From an uncultured Collinsella sp. (GTDB taxonomy: Bacteria; Actinomycetota; Coriobacteriia; Coriobacteriales; Coriobacteriaceae), in NCBI GenBank assembly GCA_902475475.1, contig CABRZY010000046.1:1-10992 (forward strand): a stretch of DNA of 10,992 bases. The letters run 5' to 3'. The first letter of the stretch is position 1. Every line of letters starts with the position of its first letter. The notes beneath the pieces are model-generated. The model made no database searches. It was given only the letters and a program-made list of their open reading frames with translations, and had not been told where the DNA came from. The translations under genes were made by a program, and so were the position numbers. Shown one piece after another: positions 6,233 through 10,992 of the stretch.

Positions 6233-6322
6233 TTTGAATTGTCGCACGGAATGGACAGGCTTGCCGCCCCGTCTCGCCGCTTAACCTTGTGGACATCTTG
6301 GCCCCAAGCTCAACAATTCAAA
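6233..6322 (-). promoter_or_regulatory. Structured leader candidate upstream of SIS copy 2
   Basis: TTTGAATTGT (6322-6313 on the transcript) and ACAATTCAAA (6242-6233) are a perfect 10-bp inverted repeat enclosing 70 nt. Inside are smaller hairpin options such as CTTG/CAAG just 3' of the first arm. The element begins about 15 nt after the predicted start and ends just before the ribosome-binding site. This layout fits a structured 5' leader RNA, but I recognise no known riboswitch family. Confidence 0.4.
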
Positions 6323-6330
6323 GGTTCTTA

Positions 6331-6406
6331 ATACCAGTGAACGATTACAGGTTAGCCGTTTTTAATACCGATTTTTTGATTTCATCCTCCCCTCTCGGTA
6401 GACGGT
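6331..6406 (-). promoter_or_regulatory. Three-block promoter/operator module for SIS2-EIIA-EIIB
   Basis: Transcribed-strand blocks are ACCGTCTACCG (6406-6396), ATCGGTATTAAA (6372-6361) and TGGTATTA (6337-6330). The GGTAT motifs are 34 bp apart. Unlike the other two modules, no TATAAT abuts the downstream motif; the best -10 is TGTAAT (6349-6344), shifted 7 bp upstream. It is the most diverged of the three modules. Confidence 0.62.
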
Positions 6407-6445
6407 CAGTTTTTGCCGTTCATCGGTCATGCGACACATGTCCGT

Positions 6446-6481
6446 AAAAAAATGAGCACCCCGCCGTGCACGAGGATGCTC
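6446..6481 (-). terminator. Rho-independent terminator after the GntR operon
   Basis: Just past the stop codon of the upstream GntR gene the transcript reads GAGCATCC (6481-6474), a 12-nt loop, GGGTGCTC (6461-6454; one G-U pair), then A and seven T (6452-6446). This is a strong intrinsic terminator and isolates the regulator operon from the SIS2-EIIA-EIIB promoter. Confidence 0.88.
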
Positions 6482-6487
6482 TAGACG

Positions 6488-7201
6488 CTAATAGTTGTAG
6501 GTATATCCGCCGGCATCACCGCGGTTAAAAGACTTGGCATGCTCGATCGCCTGCCCACTCGAGTCATAGGCCATGCATTCCAGTACGAGCGCCAGGTCGC
6601 CCGGCTCAAGATTGAGCAAACTCGCATCGCGTGCGCCCAGCGCTTCAATATCGAGTTTCTCAATCGACTTGTCCGGTTTGCGCCCCAACATGTCGTAGGT
6701 CTCGAACAGGCTGAAGACCGAAATGTCCACGTCTTCGATGCCCGGAAACAGCAGACACGGAATCAGCGTCATCTCAATCGACACGGGCTCCCCATCAATG
6801 CAGTTGAGACGGCGCACCGAGTAAAGCAGATCGTCCTCGGCGATGCCAAACAGGTCGGCGTAATACGGGCCGGCGTAGCGTTTGGAGCGCGCCAGAATGC
6901 GCACCGACGGCGTCGCGCCCGACGCCAGAACCGACTGACGGAAGCCGCCCTTGCGTTCGTGCTCGTCAAACCACTTGTGTCCCACAAAGGCGCCCTTGCC
7001 CTGCACGCAACGAATCTGGCCACTTTTGACCAGCTCGTCCATGGCACTTCGGATTGTCAGGCGCGTCGTGCCAAACTCCTCGGCCAGCTCGTTTTCGGAC
7101 GGAATCATCGAGCCCGTCGGGTAGTCGCCGCGCTCGATTCGCTCCGCAATGCAGCGGCGAATTTGTTTGTAAACCGGCAAGTCTTCTACTGCATCAGCCA
7201 T
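6488..7201 (-). CDS. GntR-family transcriptional regulator, HutC/UTRA type (distal gene)
   Basis: DNA-binding regulator of 237 aa. The N-terminal winged helix-turn-helix (about residues 9-75) shows MIPSENELAEEFGTTRLTIR (32-51), then the wing CVQGKGAFV. Residues of about 90-230 form a UTRA effector-binding domain, with LLYSVRRLNCIDGEPVSIEM typical of the fold, which in relatives binds phosphosugars or sugar-like ligands. Its start at 7201 lies inside the 3' end of the other GntR gene (16-bp overlap), implying coupled translation. Divergent orientation is absent: it is transcribed in the same direction as the PTS units and separated from them by a terminator. It is a candidate for the protein binding the GGTAT modules, by position only. 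Confidence 0.93.
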   Translation of the reverse strand: MADAVEDLPVYKQIRRCIAERIERGDYPTGSMIPSENELAEEFGTTRLTIRSAMDELVKSGQIRCVQGKGAFVGHKWFDEHERKGGFRQSVLASGATPSVRILARSKRYAGPYYADLFGIAEDDLLYSVRRLNCIDGEPVSIEMTLIPCLLFPGIEDVDISVFSLFETYDMLGRKPDKSIEKLDIEALGARDASLLNLEPGDLALVLECMAYDSSGQAIEHAKSFNRGDAGGYTYNY

Positions 7202-7953
7202 TCGACACCTACCTTCGTCGCAACGCCGTCTGCCTCGCCGTTATCGGCAAAACGATACTTGGTCGGCAGAATCACGGACTTGCAATACTCGACAAAGCCA
7301 TCGTTCTCGTCACGCTCGTGCGAAGCCTTGTAAAACACCGGCGTGCCCTCCTGAGCACCCAGCAACTTGGCCTCGTCGGCGTTCAGACGGCTGATGGAAA
7401 TATGCTCCTTGCCGTGCGTCACATGGACATTCCCTTCTTTGAGCAAAACGTCGTAGAGGCTTTCCTGCTCAAAATCGTGATCGGGAAGCGAGGGGCACAA
7501 AGACAGATTGACGTGGGCCGTCTCAATCGACGCCGGGGAACCATTAACCACGCGCACACGTCGAATGCAGAAAAGCGGCATGCCCAGGTCGATCTGGGCC
7601 TTTTGGGCCAGATCGATATCGGCGTACACGACCTTGGACCAAACCAGGCGTGCGGTCGACTTTGAGCCAACCCTCTCCACCGCCTGCGTATAGTTCCATG
7701 TTTCCTGAAAGATGTTCAGCGGTTTGGGAGGACACACATAGGTGCCCGAACCGCGGCGGCTTTCCAAAGTTCCGCACGAAATAAGGCGCGCGATCGCAGC
7801 ACGCAACGCCGTGCGCGACACGCCCAGCTCTTCACAGAGCACACGCTCGGCGGGCAGCCGGTCGCCACCCTGCAGGTCATAATGATTGATATACCAAAGA
7901 ATGCCCTCAAAGGCGCAATCTTTGGGCGGAATCGCATATGGTTCACTCGGCAT
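7186..7953 (-). CDS. GntR-family transcriptional regulator, HutC/UTRA type (proximal gene)
   Basis: Second regulator of 255 aa. The winged helix-turn-helix spans about residues 14-75, with RLPAERVLCEELGVSRTALR (32-51) and the wing RRGSGTYVCPP. The UTRA domain follows, with MPLFCIRRVRVVNGSPASIE as landmark. The ATG at 7953 is chosen because GAGGAG lies 8 nt upstream; a GTG at 7959 would leave only 2 nt. Its sequence differs clearly from the downstream GntR protein, so this is not a recent duplication. It starts 35 bp after the hypothetical gene upstream, suggesting a three-gene operon. Its ligand is unknown. Confidence 0.93.
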   Translation of the reverse strand: MPSEPYAIPPKDCAFEGILWYINHYDLQGGDRLPAERVLCEELGVSRTALRAAIARLISCGTLESRRGSGTYVCPPKPLNIFQETWNYTQAVERVGSKSTARLVWSKVVYADIDLAQKAQIDLGMPLFCIRRVRVVNGSPASIETAHVNLSLCPSLPDHDFEQESLYDVLLKEGNVHVTHGKEHISISRLNADEAKLLGAQEGTPVFYKASHERDENDGFVEYCKSVILPTKYRFADNGEADGVATKVGVEWLMQ

Positions 7954-7988
7954 GGGCACGGCTCCTCAACCGCTTGATGCTGCAGACA

Positions 7989-8480
7989 TCATTGCTCCGG
8001 ACGCCCCATGGCGTCGAAGGCTTCTTTGATCTGCTCCGCAACGTTCCGATACGACCGATATAGGCCGGAGTCTCGCTTGACTTCGCCCGCGGTCACCGGA
8101 ATCTCAAGCTTCGAAATCTCATCCTCGCCGGTTTGCACGGCAACGATGACACCCATACCAAGGCACATATTACGCTTGGCAGCGTTGTTTTTAGTAGCCT
8201 GAGCTGGATTAATCAAAATCTGCTGAGCTAGTTCGCGCTTGCTAACCTCCGGCACATCCTCGGGATTTCCGGTCTCGACAATCTCGCACTGCAGCACGTC
8301 CGCATAGTCAAAAATCTTCGGCTCGCCGCCGCGCTGATGCACGGCCCACTTGCGGCGCGTGGCATCCTGGTAGATAGCCGGCAAAAACGTAAACCGCGGT
8401 GGGTCCAAAATCGTATCCGTGATGGTAAACACATCGGGATCAAAGGCATCCTGCGGGTTTTTCTTCTTGAACAGCCCCAT
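7989..8480 (-). CDS. Conserved hypothetical protein, possible PH-like domain
   Basis: Small cytosolic-looking protein of 163 aa with no signal peptide or membrane helix. It opens with the basic run MGLFKKK and has beta-rich segments (KWAVHQ, then PKIFDYADVLQCEIVETG at about 55-71; ISKLEIPV at about 122-129) before a C-terminal helix with YRSYRNVAEQIKEAFDAM. This pattern resembles the C-terminal PH-like part of DUF4428-type proteins, a weak recollection only. ATG 8480 has GGGAGG at good spacing; an ORF start at 8513 lacks such a site. It lies first in the probable operon with the two GntR genes. A role in signalling to them is not shown by anything in the sequence. Confidence 0.75.
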   Translation of the reverse strand: MGLFKKKNPQDAFDPDVFTITDTILDPPRFTFLPAIYQDATRRKWAVHQRGGEPKIFDYADVLQCEIVETGNPEDVPEVSKRELAQQILINPAQATKNNAAKRNMCLGMGVIVAVQTGEDEISKLEIPVTAGEVKRDSGLYRSYRNVAEQIKEAFDAMGRPEQ

Positions 8481-8601
8481 ATCAGCCTCCCGTACTAGCA
8501 TTAAACAACTCAAGCCGAATATAGCACCAATTTCAAGCCACCGCCTTACCCTATCGGCGCACGGCGTCTATGACTCGCCCAGCGGAAAAGTTCACGGACG
8601 A

Positions 8602-8676
8602 GGGCCGGGGAGGCATGCTTTGTTTTGAGAAGTGGGCTCCGCGAACTTCTCAAAACAAAGCATGCCTCCCCGGCCC
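8602..8676. repeat. Perfect 32-bp inverted repeat with 11-nt loop
   Basis: Arms at 8602-8633 and 8645-8676 are exact reverse complements; the loop is GGGCTCCGCGA (8634-8644). The arms contain GCATGC and an A/T-rich middle between GC-rich ends. No T run follows on either strand. The core GAAGTGGGCTCCGCGAACTT recurs with one change, on the opposite strand, in the neighbouring stem-loop at 8779-8869. It lies in a 400-bp gap between the phosphoketolase and the hypothetical gene. It could be a REP/MITE-like intergenic element, a terminator or a cruciform-forming site. Confidence 0.85.
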
Positions 8677-8750
8677 CGGCAATGTAATCTTGGCTGACCA
8701 TAGTTAGATGCACGGCTTCCAGGGCAGCGTAAGCAAGGTCCCCATTACAT

Positions 8751-8869
8751 AAAAAAGAATCAGCCCCCGCATATCGAAACGGTCGAGAGGGCCTGCTCCG
8801 GGCGGGTTGCCTTGCTCTGGGAAGTTCGCGAAGCCCACTTCCCGGCGCAAGGCCCCAGCGCGAGACCGT
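8751..8869 (-). terminator. Long nested stem-loop and T run after phosphoketolase
   Basis: Starting 13 bp past the phosphoketolase stop, the transcript forms GGGAAGT (8843-8837), loop GGGCTTCGCGA, ACTTCCC (8825-8819). This is flanked by GCCTTG/CAAGGC across a 4-nt internal loop and by outer arms ACGGTC (8869-8864) and GACCGT (8784-8779). A T-rich TTCTTTTTTAT tract follows around 8758-8749. The inner stem-loop may act as terminator, though the T run is some 65 nt beyond it. The same core is found in the perfect inverted repeat about 100 bp away. I see no gene in the 8481-8882 gap; a short reading frame overlapping this element is not convincing. Confidence 0.5.
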
Positions 8870-8882
8870 CCCGGATGCCTAC

Positions 8883-10992
8883 CTACTCGTTGTCGCCGGC
8901 AGTTAGCTGCGTTGCGGAAAGCACGCCGTCGGCAGCAGTCGCGGCTGCGGCGTCGGGCCAGACCCAGTCGGTAAAGGCCGGGTGATCGAAGCCCTCGTCG
9001 CACGCGAACTCAAAGGCCTCGGTGCGGAAGGCCTCCCACTCATCAATCTGCTCGGCAAACTTATCGGCGTCGACCATGCGCAACACGTCGGCGGCCAGGG
9101 CCCAGCGGTCCATGTTATTCAGGCGCAGCATGTCGAACGGCGTGGTCGTGGAGCCCTTCTCCTCGTAGCCGTGGACGCGGAAGGCATCGTGGCCGGGGCG
9201 GTTCCAGATCAGACGGCGAATCGTGCCGGCGTAGGCGTGGAATGCAAAGAGCACGGGCTTCTCGCCGCGGCCAAACAGCTCAGCCCAGCGCTCATCGCTG
9301 ATGGCCTGGTCGTTCTCGCAGACGTTCTGAATCTTGAGCAGATCGACCACGTTGACGAACCACACCTTGATGCCCAGCTCGCGCAGCATGTCGGTTGCAG
9401 CCAGGGCCTCGAGCGTCGGCACGTCGCCGCACGTGGCGACCACGACGTCGGCCTCGGCGAGCGAGCTGGCGGTCGATGCCCACTCCCAGGTCGCAACACC
9501 CTCGGCGAGCTCTGCCTTGGCCTCGTCGACCGTCTGGAAGGTCGGGGCGGGCTGCTTGCCACAGAAGATGGCGTTGACGCAGTCGGTGGACTGGTAGACG
9601 CGCTCGGCCACGGCGAGAGCCATGTTGGCGTCGGCCGGATAGTAGGCGTTCACGATGTGCGTTTCATTGGCCTTGTTGAGCAGCAGGTCGATAAAGCCGG
9701 GATCCTGATGAGAGAAGCCGTTGTGGTCCTGACGCCAGACATGGCTCGACAGCAAAATGTTGAGACCGCTGATGGGGGCACGCCACGGAATCTCGCGCTT
9801 GGTAGCCTCGAGCCACTTGCAGTGCTGGTTGACCATGGAGTCGACCACATGGACAAAACTCTCATAAGAGCTCCACACGCCGGAGCGGCCGGTGAGCACG
9901 TAGGCCTCGAGGAAGCCCTCGCACTGATGCTCGGACAGCTGCTCGACAACCTTGCCGGAACCGGCGAGCAGCTCGTCGTTGGCCTCGTCCTCGTAGAAGC
10001 CGGCGTCCCACTGCTTCTTGGTCACCTTGTAGGCAGCCTGCAGACGGTTGGACGCGGTCTCGTCGGGACCGAAGATGCGGAAATCGTCCATGTTCTTAGC
10101 CAGAACGTCGGCAGTGTACTCGCCAAAGACGCGGGCGGCCTCGGTGGAGCCCCAGCCGTGACCCTTTTCGGCAACGGGAATCTCGTGGGCGTGAATATCG
10201 GGCAGCTCGAGCTCGCGACGAACCTTGCCGCCGTTTGCGTTGGGGTTGGCGCCGATGCGCAGCTCGCCGGTCGGCATAAAGGCCGTCACCTCGGGGCGCA
10301 CCTGGCCCTCGGGCGTAAAGAGCTCCTCGGGCTTGTAGGAACGCAGCCACTCGCGCAGCACGCGGAAGTGCTCGTGGGTGTCCTTGGCGCTCGCCAGCGG
10401 CACCTGATGGGCGCGCCAGGAGTCCTCGGTCTTCTTGCCGTCGATCTGCTTGGGGCAGGTCCAACCCTTGGGCGTGCGGAACACGATCATGGGGTAGGCC
10501 GGGCGAACCACGGTCTCGCCCGCGGCGGCCTGGGCCTGCGCGGCGGCCTTGATGTCGCAAATCTCGTCAAAGACCTGCTCAAACAGGGCGGCAAAGCGCT
10601 CGTGGATGCTTGCGTGGCTCTCGTCGTCAAAGCCGGCGACAAAGAAGTGCGGCTTATAGCCCATACCCTCAAAGAACTTGGTGAGCTCCTCATCGGAAAC
10701 GCGGGCAAGGATGGTGGGGTTGGCGATCTTGTAGCCGTTGAGGTGCAGGATCGGCAGGACGATACCGTCGGTTGCCGGGTTCACGAGCTTGTTTGACTGC
10801 CAAGAAGTCGCGAGCGGACCGGTCTCGGACTCGCCGTCGCCCACCACGGCCACGGCCAGCAGGCTCGGGTTGTCCATGACGGCACCGTAGGCGTGGCTGA
10901 GCGTGTAGCCGAGCTCGCCGCCCTCATGGATGGAGCCGGGCGTCTCGGGCGCAAAGTGGCTCCCGCCTGGTCGGTCACTGGGGCACCACGCC
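8883..10992 (-). CDS. xfp: Xylulose-5-phosphate/fructose-6-phosphate phosphoketolase (5' end missing)
   Basis: Cytosolic thiamine-diphosphate enzyme that splits xylulose 5-phosphate or fructose 6-phosphate with phosphate to acetyl phosphate plus a shorter sugar phosphate. The visible frame runs open to the window edge (about 702 codons), so roughly the first 100-120 residues are outside. Landmarks from the N side are ETPGSIHEGGELGY, GDGESETGPLATSW (thiamine-diphosphate binding), HLNGYKIANPT, PKGWTCPK, HQDPGFIDLL, AYYPADANMAL and HGYEEKGSTTTPFDM, with the XFP C-terminal domain ending LTAGDNE. An internal ATG at 10877 is not the real start. At the extreme edge (beyond about 10960) the reading gives PSDRPGGSH where relatives have a pattern like FPGGxPSH, so the last 30 bases may be wrong or altered. 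It looks independent of the PTS units. Confidence 0.95.
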   Translation of the reverse strand, partial: AWCPSDRPGGSHFAPETPGSIHEGGELGYTLSHAYGAVMDNPSLLAVAVVGDGESETGPLATSWQSNKLVNPATDGIVLPILHLNGYKIANPTILARVSDEELTKFFEGMGYKPHFFVAGFDDESHASIHERFAALFEQVFDEICDIKAAAQAQAAAGETVVRPAYPMIVFRTPKGWTCPKQIDGKKTEDSWRAHQVPLASAKDTHEHFRVLREWLRSYKPEELFTPEGQVRPEVTAFMPTGELRIGANPNANGGKVRRELELPDIHAHEIPVAEKGHGWGSTEAARVFGEYTADVLAKNMDDFRIFGPDETASNRLQAAYKVTKKQWDAGFYEDEANDELLAGSGKVVEQLSEHQCEGFLEAYVLTGRSGVWSSYESFVHVVDSMVNQHCKWLEATKREIPWRAPISGLNILLSSHVWRQDHNGFSHQDPGFIDLLLNKANETHIVNAYYPADANMALAVAERVYQSTDCVNAIFCGKQPAPTFQTVDEAKAELAEGVATWEWASTASSLAEADVVVATCGDVPTLEALAATDMLRELGIKVWFVNVVDLLKIQNVCENDQAISDERWAELFGRGEKPVLFAFHAYAGTIRRLIWNRPGHDAFRVHGYEEKGSTTTPFDMLRLNNMDRWALAADVLRMVDADKFAEQIDEWEAFRTEAFEFACDEGFDHPAFTDWVWPDAAAATAADGVLSATQLTAGDNE

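Noticed and set aside
5036..6331. Long plus-strand reading frame (431 codons) opposite SIS copy 2, with its twin opposite copy 1 at 16-1149
   Set aside because: It is the mirror of a gene whose third positions are almost all G or C. The product is a low-complexity Val/Ala/Leu/Glu/His string with no recognisable domain, and the minus-strand frame encodes a clear SIS enzyme.
8704..9003. Short minus-strand reading frame in the gap after phosphoketolase
   Set aside because: It starts inside the phosphoketolase gene in another frame and runs through the hairpin; the product is Arg-rich and uninformative.
8982..10796. Plus-strand reading frame of 604 codons opposite the phosphoketolase gene
   Set aside because: The product is repetitive in Gly, Ala, Val, Leu and His with no family resemblance; the minus strand encodes a well-conserved enzyme.
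1..10992. CRISPR array, tRNA, rRNA, integrase or phage genes
   Set aside because: No regularly spaced repeats, tRNA-like cloverleaf, rRNA-like stretch or mobile-element protein was found on reading both strands.

Overview
The window looks like a high-GC, fermentative actinobacterium of the Coriobacteriia, most likely Collinsella or a close relative. The grounds are GC-rich codon use, a complete mannose-family phosphotransferase system (PTS), HutC-type GntR regulators and a phosphoketolase. This assignment is an inference from gene content; no rRNA or marker gene is present. All genes lie on the minus strand, so transcription runs from high to low coordinates.

Right part (about 6.4-11 kb). 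A phosphoketolase gene enters from the right edge, lacking its 5' end. A gap of about 400 bp follows, holding two related stem-loops, one of them a perfect 32-bp inverted repeat. Then comes a probable three-gene operon: a small conserved hypothetical protein and two HutC/UTRA-type GntR regulators that overlap by 16 bp. It ends at a strong rho-independent terminator.

Left part (1-6.4 kb). Three transcription units appear to form one catabolic system. Unit A is SIS-domain sugar-phosphate deglycase copy 2, then EIIA, then EIIB. Unit B is EIIC, EIID, then a TIM-barrel epimerase that sits behind an internal terminator-like hairpin. Unit C is SIS deglycase copy 1. The two SIS genes are identical base for base over all 1,062 bp, but their upstream regions are unrelated except for a shared control module. 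That module (block ACCGTYYRCCG, then ATYGGTATTAAA, then TGGTATYA, at nearly constant spacing) precedes all three units and nothing else in the window, which points to a single regulon.

Working model (inference). EIIA and EIIB phosphorylate a substrate imported by EIIC and EIID. The FrlB-like SIS enzyme then cleaves the phosphorylated product. The enzyme types match use of Amadori compounds (fructoselysine or glucoselysine type, compare Salmonella gfr and E. coli frl), with FrlB-like and FrlC-like proteins but a PTS in place of permease plus kinase. My recollection is that fructoselysine use by a gut Collinsella has been reported, so the pathway itself may not be new. The less expected features are the perfect gene duplication, its extreme third-position GC, the catalytic-motif variant (Asp where the family has Glu), an epimerase that fits a PTS route poorly, and the three-block promoter module.
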